Translations under genes and position numbers: made by a program
From: Legionella nautarum
GTDB taxonomy: Bacteria > Pseudomonadota > Gammaproteobacteria > Legionellales > Legionellaceae
Assembly (NCBI RefSeq): GCF_001467895.1
Contig: NZ_LNYO01000013.1
Coordinates: 662,686-726,685, forward strand
DNA: 64,000 bases
Direction of reading: 5' to 3'
In this document: one piece after another, positions 37,101 through 45,758 of the stretch
Position numbering within the stretch: position 1 is the first letter of the stretch
Layout: each line of letters begins with the position of its first letter
Notes under the pieces: model-generated
The model's database searches: none
What the model was told of the DNA's origin: nothing
The model's input: only the letters and a program-made list of their open reading frames with translations

Positions 37101-38372
37101 TCATCCTAATCTTCCCAATTTTACAGAAGCAGATTGAGGATCTTTTGTGTTCTGAGGATTGTTACTTACTTGAGAATTTAATGCAAAAATTCCTGATCTA
37201 CCTGGCGATGAGATAGCCTCGTCCGAGCGCTCGGATACTTCAGGTGATTTTCTTTTTTTAGACATTTTTTCTCCTTCAGTATAGGGTTGCAACAAGCTTA
37301 GCATCTTCGAATCAGTTGGGATTAGAGGCATAACCTCCTTAACTAAATCAACTGCATTATCCCCCGCATGGTCTAAAATTTTTTGCACGAGATCAGAGGA
37401 GTTTGACTTAAGAATAGCGGCTAGTAATACTTCCGCATCGATTTCTGCACCGTTTCCAAGCAAAAATTGCGCACAAACCGTACCTTTTCTAGATGAAACA
37501 GCTTTATATAAAAGCTTATGGTTTGATGAATCTGTTCTAGTTATAATTTCTCGGTCCAAAATAAATAAACGTTTGAGAAGATCATCTCGATTTTGGGCTA
37601 CAACCTCTTTAGTCAATTGAGTGCCCCGAAGTTGTTGTTTTCTGTTCTCAAGAGCAGTTAGAAGACTATTAATCATTGACGCATGGCTTCTATATGAAGA
37701 GCCAGGGTTAAAATAACTGAAATCCGAAGATTCATATAAGCATTCAGGAGTCGCTCTTTGATTGGCTAAACGTCTTTCATACAATTGTTGGTGCTGATCA
37801 GTCTTTCTTAATTGAGCCTCCTCTTTTATTAGCTTGGCCAGTGGTAACTCAGGATCTGCCTGCTTGTCCAATAAAAATTTCACCAATTCATGCTTTTGAT
37901 GTCGAGCTGCCAGATACAAAAGAGACTGTTGTTCTCTTCCTAATGGTGCATTAACATCAATAAGCTTTTTTTCTATTGCGTATTTTATAGTTTCAATGTC
38001 AGCTTTTGTTGCAGCATGCTGCATAATGGCTCTAATTGTTAAAGTTGCTGATTTTCCAAACTCCGGTCTAAAAAATTGCTGGTATTCTCCGTTTAGAAAC
38101 GGTTTTAACAATATCTCCCAAATCAGTTCATTAGCTAAACGTCGGAGTTGGGTATTAACTAGTAAAACAGGATTAGTGAGCTCTTTTAAACTCATAAATG
38201 ACAAGATATGCAGCCACATTTCTTCGGGTAATTGGATGCTTTCGTTATCGTTATCCTTTGAATCGAGGTCTCTGCGCTCTGTGTTTTCTCTCATGTTATA
38301 CTGGCTCAGCAAAAGCCTATAATTTAGCTTATTGACCAAATGAAGAACAGAGAATATTTGTGGTTTCGACAT
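37101..38372 (-). CDS. F-box and ankyrin-repeat protein, effector candidate
   Basis: A eukaryote-like protein of up to 423 aa. Residues ~47-85 form an F-box: LPEEMWLHILSFMSLKELTN followed by LLVNTQLRRLANE. Ankyrin-like repeats follow: ADIETIKYAIEKKLIDVNAP and QSLLYLAARHQKHELVKFLL, then a weaker pair near residues 285-335. Bacterial F-box proteins recruit host SKP1-CUL1 ubiquitin ligase; L. pneumophila AnkB combines an F-box with ankyrin repeats. AnkB ends in a CaaX box, but this tail (SASVKLGRLG) does not. A start at 38294 (MRENTERRD) would place the F-box nearer the N-terminus. No strong ribosome-binding site is seen for either start. Confidence 0.85.
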   Translation of the reverse strand: MSKPQIFSVLHLVNKLNYRLLLSQYNMRENTERRDLDSKDNDNESIQLPEEMWLHILSFMSLKELTNPVLLVNTQLRRLANELIWEILLKPFLNGEYQQFFRPEFGKSATLTIRAIMQHAATKADIETIKYAIEKKLIDVNAPLGREQQSLLYLAARHQKHELVKFLLDKQADPELPLAKLIKEEAQLRKTDQHQQLYERRLANQRATPECLYESSDFSYFNPGSSYRSHASMINSLLTALENRKQQLRGTQLTKEVVAQNRDDLLKRLFILDREIITRTDSSNHKLLYKAVSSRKGTVCAQFLLGNGAEIDAEVLLAAILKSNSSDLVQKILDHAGDNAVDLVKEVMPLIPTDSKMLSLLQPYTEGEKMSKKRKSPEVSERSDEAISSPGRSGIFALNSQVSNNPQNTKDPQSASVKLGRLG

Positions 38373-38685
38373 TCCAAAATGGAATTAGTGCAAACAAATT
38401 GGAATTGCATCAAAGATGCATTAGCCCCTATCCGGGTTCGCTGAGTTATGAGGGGCTTGATGAGTAATACAACGGTCAACCGGTCTAAGAAAATAAATTT
38501 TATTTTACAATCTCGGTCTTCCACTATTAAGTTGCTAGCAATAAATGTCTGAATGGTAATGCCACCATCTATATGAACCTGTTTAAATCCTTCCTTAATT
38601 AACCACTGCAAAAAACATGATCGCGACAGGAACAGGTGGCAAAACCTAAAGTTCTATCATGCTAAATTTTGACAATTCATCACCT
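38373..38685. other. 313-base gap with a DHFR/RibD-like gene remnant
   Basis: No intact gene. The gap carries the minus-strand pseudogene at 38522-38632. The rest is non-coding in all frames as far as I can tell, and must include the promoter of the F-box gene. Confidence 0.6.
38522..38632 (-). pseudogene. Remnant of a DHFR/RibD C-terminal-domain reductase
   Basis: On the minus strand the frame reads FLQWLIKEGFKQVHIDGG, then ITIQTFIASNLI. This is the conserved 'L-K-x-x-G-x-x-x-x-x-IDGG-x-TI-Q-x-F-x-x-x-x-LI' segment of dihydrofolate reductase/RibD_C proteins. Family similarity stops abruptly at VEDRDCKIKF, where 'DE-x-x-I-x-x-IP' would be expected, and the upstream two thirds of the gene is absent. 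It is a broken relic, not an expressed reductase. Confidence 0.7.
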
Positions 38686-40794
38686 TTATAATCGTGCTTT
38701 GCTGCTAGTGATGTTTTCTATTTCACATCCAAACTCTCTCTTTGGGGGCTCTACTAACAACATTTGTTCAATCATTTTTTCAAAGACAGGATTATGATTG
38801 GTAGTTGCCTGTATGATTTCATCAAAAGAAGGAGCGATTTTTTCACAGGCTTGTCTTTGCTCTTTTTTTAAATTCTCTAAAACCTCTGCTGAGGGGAAGC
38901 CATGCTCTACAAACACTAATAATAAGGATTCAACCAAACCTCGCTGATTTACACCATCAATAATAACGGGTTCAAATAAAATACCAGCTTGAGTAAACAA
39001 GTTCAGATAGAAAGTCAAAAATACTTCATTGCGAAAAACGATATAAATGTTTTGCATTAATTCAGAACAGATGTGCTTTTTCAATTCACCTAAAACAAAT
39101 AATGCCGAGATCATATTGGATAACGCGTTCACAAATAATTGATGATTATTCCATTCCTTTGAAAAAATTTCACTTTTGTGTTCTTTGGATTTAATCTTCT
39201 GAATGGGTGATAATTTTAAGCTTAAAATGATTATCATGAGCCATGTTTGTTCAAACATTTGACACGAAATTGCGTCTTTCAATTCTATTTTAAAAAGGTC
39301 TACTAGAGTGAATACTATTGCGAAAGCAATATTTTTAGCCATTTGCAGATCATGAACAGTGGGAGAGTTTTTAATCATGCCATGCAAATCCGGGAATTTG
39401 CCAAAAAATAGGCCCGAATGTTGAATTAAGCTTTGCAATGCTAGCAGTTCATCTCCCACCGTTTTTTGCGGGATGACCCCGTTATCGCCTTCATAGGTAC
39501 AACTAGCTACCCAATCTCGAAAAATATTATTTAGCATTATCTTTGTGTAACTATTTGATGGGATGAAAAAATTAATTTCATTAAAGACTTTTTCTGTCAA
39601 TGTGGTCGAAAAAACTTTCATGCCGGTTGCAATTGCATCATCAAGTTGGTCGATATTTTTAATTAAAGCACGTTTTGCTAAAAATAAGGCCACTGAAAAG
39701 CTTGCCCATCGAGATAAAGAATAGATATCAGGATAACTGGGTCCATAAAAAAAAGAGGGCGATTGATTAGAAGAGTTTGTTGTTTGCTTCGATAACAAAG
39801 CTTTTCTTCTTAAATCAGAACCAACATAAAACATCACTGAGATAAACGATGAACTAGTGCAACTAATATAAATCCGGCCGTATTTAATAATTGAATACAA
39901 GGTGTTTAAGGGCGATGGCACTAATCTTTTATAATCTCCAGTAGGGGAAAGCTCCACCAGATTATGCATCATCATATTTGCACGAGGGATTCGCACCTGA
40001 TGAAAGCGAATGACATAATTCGCAATATCATTCAAACCAAATTTTTCGCCTACATCATAGAATTCAATATAGGGGGGTTCCCAGGAATCAAGATGAGGAT
40101 ACAGTGCTTTTTGTCCTTTAACCGTAAAGGGCACATAAAAAGCATGCACTCCTTTTGAAACCCATTCGCCTTCTTTTCCTTTTAATATGAGTTGTGCAAA
40201 CACAATACCAAAGTCAGCATTACCTGCATTGCCTATAAAGATTTTGCTGGCTTTAATAGATTCTGGATCATTGGCAGTTTCAAACTGGATAAGTTTACCG
40301 TTTCTATAGATTGTATAAACATTATCAATAATGAATTGATCATTTTTTTGATCATAAAAAGCGACCGTTTCTAATCCAGGTACATTGGAACCATGCCCAA
40401 TTTCAGTCATGCAGAAACTACCTAATAAAAATCCTTTTTGTACCAATCTCAATAATCGAGTACGGAGTTCAGGAGCCATCAATTTTAAGCCGCCACCAGC
40501 CAGTAACAACTGAACGCCGGCAAGCGTGGCAAAAGAACCACCTCCCGCCAAACCAAATAATTCCAACAGGAAAAAGAATTTTTCAGGATTTTTACTGAGA
40601 TCATCGAGCTGCAAATAATTTTTACTTAATATGTATTGAAGAGCTCTTAAGGTATGAAGTCGACTTTGCTCACGATGTTGGAAGGGGCCCTTTAGCGAAT
40701 TGCTCAGCGTTTTCAATTCGCTTTGTATGGTTTCAGTCAGTTGGGGATTAGACAAATTAGGTAAATTAGATTTGATTATTCTAAATATTCTCAT
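38686..40794 (-). CDS. Acyl-CoA oxidase/dehydrogenase-like flavoprotein
   Basis: A 702-aa protein. Flavin and substrate motifs are of the acyl-CoA oxidase type: GSFCMTEIGHGSNVPGLETV, then IFIGNAGNADFGIVFAQLIL and GVHAFYVPF. Length also fits peroxisomal acyl-CoA oxidases (650-700 aa) rather than bacterial dehydrogenases (380-400 aa). The C-terminal half is divergent and the usual catalytic glutamate could not be placed; YEGDNGVIPQKT matches the family's 'YEGdN.vl..Q' segment. It could feed beta-oxidation of host-derived lipids. Single-gene unit. Confidence 0.85.
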   Translation of the reverse strand: MRIFRIIKSNLPNLSNPQLTETIQSELKTLSNSLKGPFQHREQSRLHTLRALQYILSKNYLQLDDLSKNPEKFFFLLELFGLAGGGSFATLAGVQLLLAGGGLKLMAPELRTRLLRLVQKGFLLGSFCMTEIGHGSNVPGLETVAFYDQKNDQFIIDNVYTIYRNGKLIQFETANDPESIKASKIFIGNAGNADFGIVFAQLILKGKEGEWVSKGVHAFYVPFTVKGQKALYPHLDSWEPPYIEFYDVGEKFGLNDIANYVIRFHQVRIPRANMMMHNLVELSPTGDYKRLVPSPLNTLYSIIKYGRIYISCTSSSFISVMFYVGSDLRRKALLSKQTTNSSNQSPSFFYGPSYPDIYSLSRWASFSVALFLAKRALIKNIDQLDDAIATGMKVFSTTLTEKVFNEINFFIPSNSYTKIMLNNIFRDWVASCTYEGDNGVIPQKTVGDELLALQSLIQHSGLFFGKFPDLHGMIKNSPTVHDLQMAKNIAFAIVFTLVDLFKIELKDAISCQMFEQTWLMIIILSLKLSPIQKIKSKEHKSEIFSKEWNNHQLFVNALSNMISALFVLGELKKHICSELMQNIYIVFRNEVFLTFYLNLFTQAGILFEPVIIDGVNQRGLVESLLLVFVEHGFPSAEVLENLKKEQRQACEKIAPSFDEIIQATTNHNPVFEKMIEQMLLVEPPKREFGCEIENITSSKARL

Positions 40795-41116
40795 GAAGAT
40801 TGGTCCTCAATCTTAGGTTTAAAGTCATAAAACCGGGTAAATTTCCGATTAATTATTGCTTCTCATACATCGTTTCGCTTGAAACGACCTACTTTGAACA
40901 CCTTATATCAAAAGCCCAGGCTATTGAAAAGGACAGTTTGTAAAATCTGTCACCGTCTGGAATTTATAACAAGTCAACACTATTTTTTATCGAACCTTGA
41001 TTAGTTTGCCTGCAACTCACTTAAATAAATCTACTGACCGTAAATCCAATAAAGTGATTAGCTGGTAAGTGGAACTTAAGTCGATTGGTCGTTTATTAAT
41101 CCCTAAGAAACTAAGA
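40795..41116. other. 322-base gap without a gene
   Basis: No coding frame of interest. It contains a perfect 7-bp hairpin TCGTTTC-GCTT-GAAACGA near 40870-40887 without a T-tract. The promoter of the acyl-CoA oxidase-like gene must lie here, but no element was recognised. Confidence 0.5.
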
Positions 41117-41977
41117 CTACAAAGCACTTGTTAATATTTGCTCACTGTAATTGTGCAAAATAGAAATATGTCCTTCTTCTGGTAACAAAACATAATTAGC
41201 CTGGGGAATCTGTCGCGAATAGATTTCAGCATGTTTCACCGGTGCCTGCTGATCCTTCCCTCCTTGCCATACAACAAATGGACAGCGAATTGTTTCTAGA
41301 TCAAAGCCCCAGGGTTTAAAAAGTAGTTTGAAATCATCGAGTACTCCGGCGACATTTTGTCGAAAGGCTTCTTTTAATGCTAAAAGCATCGATTCTATAT
41401 AATCCGCATTTTTAAATAATTTAGCATCAACTTCTGGTAATTGTTGCAGCATTAATTTTAAGCGCTTAGGATTTTCCAAAGCTTTGCAGGACATTTTCAT
41501 CATAATTTTCATTAAGATAGGGCAGTAGCGAATCACCCAATTCATCTGTTTTTGAGATCTCGATAGACTGCTTATTGCTTCAGGATAGGTTAGGGGTGCT
41601 ATACCTGAAACAAGTACAGCTTTATGGAGTAGTTCGGGTATGTGATAAGCGCAAGCAGCAATATAGGGCGCGCCACCGGAATGACCCAGAATAGAAAAAG
41701 TTTTTAAATTTAAGGTCGTAGCAAATTCTTTTACATCATTTGGCCAGTCTAAGAGAGTTCGATTGCTTTGAGGGGAAGATAGACCCATTCCAGGTCTATC
41801 TATGCCTATTAATCTCAAATGTAACTTAAGAGCTGCTGCATGTAATTTTCCTGCTTCAAGGCGACTACCAGGTAAGCCATGAAAAAATAGCAGGGGGAAA
41901 CCATCATTAAATCCATATTCTGCAAAGCCAAGCTTTCTGCCGTCCTTAAGTATGAGATACGATAAATTTGCCGTCAT
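41117..41977 (-). CDS. Alpha/beta-fold hydrolase
   Basis: A ~286-aa hydrolase: oxyanion-region LLFFHGLPGSRLEAGK, nucleophile elbow SILGHSGGAPYIAA, acid in WQGGKDQQAP and histidine in LPEEGHISILHN. Start at 41977 has AGGAG five bases upstream; the frame extends to 41995. It follows the MerR/TipAS gene by 20 bases, so the regulator probably controls it. Substrate unknown; detoxification of a compound sensed by TipAS is one possibility. Confidence 0.9.
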   Translation of the reverse strand: MTANLSYLILKDGRKLGFAEYGFNDGFPLLFFHGLPGSRLEAGKLHAAALKLHLRLIGIDRPGMGLSSPQSNRTLLDWPNDVKEFATTLNLKTFSILGHSGGAPYIAACAYHIPELLHKAVLVSGIAPLTYPEAISSLSRSQKQMNWVIRYCPILMKIMMKMSCKALENPKRLKLMLQQLPEVDAKLFKNADYIESMLLALKEAFRQNVAGVLDDFKLLFKPWGFDLETIRCPFVVWQGGKDQQAPVKHAEIYSRQIPQANYVLLPEEGHISILHNYSEQILTSAL

Positions 41978-41997
41978 AAAAACTCCTTCTGCCAAAT

Positions 41998-42756
41998 TTA
42001 AGTTAAATTATGCGTTGCAAATACTTCCATGCCAGCCTGCAAATACTCGGCTAAATCAGGATGAAAACGATTATAGAAATCACGAAAATCCGGATGATCC
42101 AAATACATTTGCCCTAGTCCTAAATAGGTTTCTTTTGTAGGGGTCCAAAAGTTATTAACCCAGTCATAATGTTGTTGAATAAGTTTCTGAACTGTAGCTG
42201 AATCTATCTTTTGACCTTGTTTGAGGGCGTCGGCAAGTGCAAGATTTAGTTTTTCACCGGCCTCTTTAAATTGCTCCCAATTTGGCTTTTTCCAATGAGC
42301 AACACGCTTCCAACTCTCATCAATTTGCTGTTGAGAAATAATTCCAGAATTAAGCATATGTTGTTCATGTTCTTGCTGTTTAATTGGGTCAAAACCATCA
42401 AACATTTCTTCAATGCGCATTTTATTTTGTCCTTTTAGATGAGAAATAGTTTTATCAATAGTCTGAATGAGTGTTGATGTTCGCAAAGCCTTAGCTTGTA
42501 ATAAGGATTTATGCTGTTGTAATGACTTTATTTTATCGAAATCATTGCAACGCAAAATCTGTTTAATCTCATTAAGAGAAAACTCAAGTTCTCGAAAAAA
42601 TAGAATTTGTTGCAGTAAGAGTAATTGCTCTTCTTTATAGTAACGATATTGGTTCTCACCATAAGCTGCTGGTTTTAATAAACTAATTTCATCATAAAAA
42701 CGCAAAGTGCGGGTACTCACACCCGAAAGCTTAGCTAATTGTTTAATTGTGTACAT
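41998..42756 (-). CDS. MerR-family regulator with TipAS drug-recognition domain
   Basis: A 252-aa activator. Residues 1-70 are the MerR winged helix (YTIKQLAKLSGVSTRTLRFY, DEISLLKP), followed by the dimerisation helix and a TipAS-type globin-like domain (residues ~115-250; AGEKLNLALADALKQGQ, MYLDHPDFRDFYNRF). TipAL/Mta proteins bind antibiotics and activate efflux or their own operon. Its own promoter has the 19-base spacer typical of MerR control (listed separately). Confidence 0.93.
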   Translation of the reverse strand: MYTIKQLAKLSGVSTRTLRFYDEISLLKPAAYGENQYRYYKEEQLLLLQQILFFRELEFSLNEIKQILRCNDFDKIKSLQQHKSLLQAKALRTSTLIQTIDKTISHLKGQNKMRIEEMFDGFDPIKQQEHEQHMLNSGIISQQQIDESWKRVAHWKKPNWEQFKEAGEKLNLALADALKQGQKIDSATVQKLIQQHYDWVNNFWTPTKETYLGLGQMYLDHPDFRDFYNRFHPDLAEYLQAGMEVFATHNLT

Positions 42757-43072
42757 TATGGGTACTCCTTCTTAGTCACAAGATACACGATAAGGGTTAA
42801 CGTTGCGGCAAGGTCAAGCCTTTATTGATTAATTTTTAAATACTCACCTTAGAGCCTATTTTACGATAAAAAACTCAGATTTAATGCGTTGAAAAAAATA
42901 TAGAGAACCACCTCTCTTAGCCTCTTACAATAGATAAGATCTTATGAAAGCAACGGCGGTATTAGGAATTAGCGGAGGTAAGTCACATGGTTACACTTGT
43001 CAACAGATTTCAATAAATTATCAAAATTTATTACTCCTTAGAGTTATACTTTAAGCTAAAGGGAGATAATTC
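42757..43072. other. 316-base gap: MerR promoter and a possible 36-codon remnant
   Basis: The left part holds the regulator's promoter. On the plus strand an ATG frame at 42944-43054 reads MKATAVLGISGGKSHGYTCQ and runs to TAA after 36 codons; its start resembles flavodoxin/FMN-reductase N-termini, so it may be a relic. No other gene is visible. Confidence 0.4.
42787..42817 (-). promoter_or_regulatory. MerR-type promoter with 19-base spacer
   Basis: On the minus strand TTGACC (42812-42817) and TATCGT (42787-42792) are separated by 19 bases, longer than the 17 preferred by sigma-70. Over-long spacers are the hallmark of promoters untwisted by MerR proteins. The spacer includes the self-complementary AACGTT. 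It lies 31 bases upstream of the regulator's ATG. Confidence 0.65.
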
Positions 43073-43324
43073 ATGAAAAATAAATTTCTAGCAATAGACA
43101 TCCAGTTTAATGGGCTTGCCCTGAATTCAGGCTCCGCTGTTAAAAAAGCTGAAACCTACCTTGATTTAAAAAAGGAAATTGAGAAAAAATCTCCGTATTT
43201 AGGCAACTGCTTTATGATTGTTTTTGAAAACGATAGTGATGATTCAAATCCTCATTATATTCCCTTTGGTTTTTTGAAAATTGATGATAAAAATCAAATA
43301 GTTAAGGAAATAACGGTTTCTTAA
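43073..43324 (+). CDS. Small hypothetical protein
   Basis: An 83-aa soluble protein with no recognised family. GGGAG lies before the ATG. The sequence is mixed charged and hydrophobic (KNKFLAIDIQFNGLALNSG, GNCFMIVFENDSDDSNPHYI) and looks folded. A strong hairpin lies 60 bases downstream, so it is probably a genuine single-gene unit. Confidence 0.6.
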   Translation: MKNKFLAIDIQFNGLALNSGSAVKKAETYLDLKKEIEKKSPYLGNCFMIVFENDSDDSNPHYIPFGFLKIDDKNQIVKEITVS

Positions 43325-43385
43325 AATTGGGTTATATGACACAAACGGGGCAAATGCGAACTAGTTGAATCCGCGGGAACTATTT

Positions 43386-43427
43386 AAAAGATAAGTCTGA
43401 TTATCAAAATAATCAGACTTATCTTTT
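43386..43427. terminator. Perfect 19-bp hairpin
   Basis: AAAAGATAAGTCTGATTAT (43386-43404), loop CAAA, ATAATCAGACTTATCTTTT (43409-43427): a perfect 19-bp stem with a four-base loop, ending in TTTT and followed by ATTTAT. It terminates the 83-aa gene and, being symmetrical, could work in both directions. Confidence 0.8.
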
Positions 43428-43552
43428 ATTTATCGTTGGATCTGCCATTCCCTCATGATATGCAAATTTGCTGATATTATCCCTATAGTCGATAAAACTA
43501 AGAACCTTTTATAGACTATACTTTCATTGTAATTTTATTTTGGAGTTTGTGT

Positions 43553-43714
43553 ATGTTTCGCTTGATATTTGCTCTTCTTCGTTTACAAATCCTTCGCGCT
43601 ATACTTAAAAAAGCTTCCCAGCATCCTAAACTCAAGCAGCACGCTGCCCTTTTAGGACCTGTTTTTGTTCTATTAGAATGGTTTTTTACACGCCGTTCAC
43701 TTAAAAAACGTTAA
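43553..43714 (+). CDS. Small basic protein, 53 aa
   Basis: ATG with GGAG seven bases upstream, 53 codons, TAA. The product is strongly basic with two hydrophobic segments: MFRLIFALLRLQILRAILKK at the N-terminus, AALLGPVFVLLEWFF in the middle, and RRSLKKR at the end. A membrane-associated peptide is likely. Too short for a typical ORF cut-off, but the ribosome-binding site, codon use and flanking hairpin support it. Function unknown. Confidence 0.6.
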   Translation: MFRLIFALLRLQILRAILKKASQHPKLKQHAALLGPVFVLLEWFFTRRSLKKR

Positions 43715-43794
43715 TAATTTTCTTTCAATATGATTGGCTTTGAGCTTTAGAGTATGAAATCATCAAATTCTACTTAACTCAATTATGATCCTCG

Positions 43795-44517
43795 TCAAAG
43801 CTGCCAACTAGAGGCTTTCTGTAAATAGTTAAGCTTATTAAACGATGGAATTTTTCCTTCATCTCTTGAGTCTTCAATCGTATAATCACGATATAAATGA
43901 TCATGTTTATCTAACATATCTCTTTCAGGGGTAGCTGCTCTAAGAGGACGCCCTTCTCTAGGTGTGGGGATACTGCCAAAGAATCTATGTTTCCGTTGGT
44001 AATCAATCTCATCGGAATATACAGAATTTTCTGTATTGACTGAATAGCCATAGTCAAGAGACTCGTGGTTCTTAATTGAACCATTTGGACGAGTACTAAT
44101 ATCTATAATGCGGGGATCCCAGGCATCAACTTCCCATAGGGAATAATCACATTCATCTTGTAATTTAATTTTTATTTCAAGGTATACATGATCAATTTTG
44201 ATTGAGTTAACAATCCTAATTCTAGCAAGAGCACCATGCTGCTCAATTTCTTTGCCAATTTCTACGAGCAGAAAATCTGCTAACTCATGACAATTTCCTA
44301 ACCCTGTATGTTTAAGAAGATCATGCCTATACATATACTCATCCTCATGAGTATCCATAATTGGAGCGCGAACATTACGAGAGAAATAATGATTCTCTTT
44401 AATTTCACGGTGAAATTTTTTATAACCGCTCAATTGATTATTAATTGTTAATTGACTCCTTGTATAAGAAATAGCTTGGGTGCATATATTAACAAAATCT
44501 TTTCTTGATAGAGGCAT
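43795..44517 (-). CDS. Putative Cys-His-Asp enzyme behind a PmrA-type box, effector candidate
   Basis: A 240-aa protein without signal peptide. The order LGNCHELADFLL (Cys76), KIDHVYLEIKI (His110) and LWEVDAWDPRIID (Asp131 or Asp134) is that of papain-/transglutaminase-like folds: a Cys at a helix start, then His on a strand, then Asp on the next strand. Residues 140-240 are polar and may be a separate substrate or secretion region. Upstream is a PmrA-type tandem with correct geometry. In L. pneumophila, RavJ is an example of a Dot/Icm effector with a transglutaminase-like Cys-His-Asp fold. Activity (protease, deamidase or transglutaminase) cannot be chosen from sequence. Confidence 0.72.
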   Translation of the reverse strand: MPLSRKDFVNICTQAISYTRSQLTINNQLSGYKKFHREIKENHYFSRNVRAPIMDTHEDEYMYRHDLLKHTGLGNCHELADFLLVEIGKEIEQHGALARIRIVNSIKIDHVYLEIKIKLQDECDYSLWEVDAWDPRIIDISTRPNGSIKNHESLDYGYSVNTENSVYSDEIDYQRKHRFFGSIPTPREGRPLRAATPERDMLDKHDHLYRDYTIEDSRDEGKIPSFNKLNYLQKASSWQL

Positions 44518-44562
44518 ATTTTTTTCTCTAAAATAATAGGAGCCTCTAATTCTACGACATTG

Positions 44563-44582
44563 AATATTAACGAATTATTAAG
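44563..44582 (-). promoter_or_regulatory. PmrA-type box of the 43.8-kb gene
   Basis: On the minus strand: CTTAATAAT (44582-44574), TC, GTTAATATT (44571-44563). This matches two cTTAATatT repeats with a two-base gap at 16 of 18 positions. A TAGAAT follows eight bases later, and the ATG is 45 bases downstream, the same geometry as the box at 33034. Confidence 0.65.
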
Positions 44583-44707
44583 TATACATTTTATTTTTCA
44601 CCCTTAATTCTCACTGAATTCTACTTGGCGTACGTTTTCTGTCGTGAGGACTTCAAACCCCATATATATTATAATTGAGATATAAAATTATAATATAAGA
44701 GTTACCT

Positions 44708-45526
44708 GTGAGAAGACCCCGAAATATATATCCTATCCTTTACGAAGGAGTAGAGGTAAAAGTTAGCAATAATGAAACCAGTGAAATGGATGAATTAACT
44801 GCTATTCCTCTTGCAAGATTATTTGTCTGTGAACCAGATCCAACTACTACTAATCGATATGCTTTCGATATTCGTGAAATTGAAAATTATGTTACTACTT
44901 TTGGCCAAGTTTTAAATTTCTATACAGAATCATCTTTTTCCCCTAATGATTTACGCAAATTATTTGAAATGAGCTCGCTATTAAAAACTCATATTATGAC
45001 TTTGCTCAATAATTCAGTTAGTCATATTAGTCCTCAAACCATTTATGAAATGGATGTATTTGTTAGTAACGCTGCGAAGCCTTCAAAAAAACTCCGCAAA
45101 GTTATGGAAAAAAAATATAAAAAATCTGAATTACGAGAAATGCAACAAGCTCGTGTGGATTTAAATGATTTGATTCGCGGAGAAGTATTTTCTAACTTCA
45201 AAGATTACTACCGACGATTAGACGAAAAAGAAAAAACAGCAATAGATAATTTTCCTGGCGTTAAACTGTTACTAAAAAGCTACCACTTAGGTGACTCGTT
45301 AAGTAATATCTTTAACCTGCCTGCTGATTCATGTTTGGGTGGGGCGGCAGGTGTTTGCAAAAAAATAATAAATACATTAAAAATTGTTGACGATCTTAAA
45401 AAAAATTATAGACAAATAAGTCCCCAAAAAGAAAGTTCTGCTCGCAAAGGCTTCTTTTACAAATCTAAAAAAATTTCCGATCCAGAGATAAATAAACCTG
45501 AAAAAAAAGATAAAAAAACACCTTAA
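44708..45526 (+). CDS. Orphan protein, effector candidate
   Basis: A 272-aa protein starting at GTG, no signal peptide, no recognised domain. The N-terminal 60 residues are mixed; residues 60-130 look helical (FSPNDLRKLFEMSSLLKTHI), followed by a Lys-rich segment (KLRKVMEKKYKKSELREMQQ). The C-terminal 50 residues are Lys/Ser/Glu-rich (KPEKKDKKTP), unlike a folded domain. It is divergent from the PmrA-boxed gene and shares its intergenic region, where TATAAT-like sequences precede the GTG. Confidence 0.6.
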   Translation: MRRPRNIYPILYEGVEVKVSNNETSEMDELTAIPLARLFVCEPDPTTTNRYAFDIREIENYVTTFGQVLNFYTESSFSPNDLRKLFEMSSLLKTHIMTLLNNSVSHISPQTIYEMDVFVSNAAKPSKKLRKVMEKKYKKSELREMQQARVDLNDLIRGEVFSNFKDYYRRLDEKEKTAIDNFPGVKLLLKSYHLGDSLSNIFNLPADSCLGGAAGVCKKIINTLKIVDDLKKNYRQISPQKESSARKGFFYKSKKISDPEINKPEKKDKKTP

Positions 45527-45758
45527 TTTTAAAATTCAATTGCTATTCTCAGCAATGAGCCGATTGATTTCATATCCAAATTGAACACCTGTGATGCTTG
45601 GCAAAAGATTTTGCTTTAGGGCAAAACACTATGCTCCTGAAAGAATTCTCTTATATTTTTCTTGCAGGGGTTCTAAGCCCTAACCGTATTTAAAACGATC
45701 ATGATGTGCATTAGGAAATGAAAATTCGTTATCTATCAAACCGATTTCTAAGAAAACC

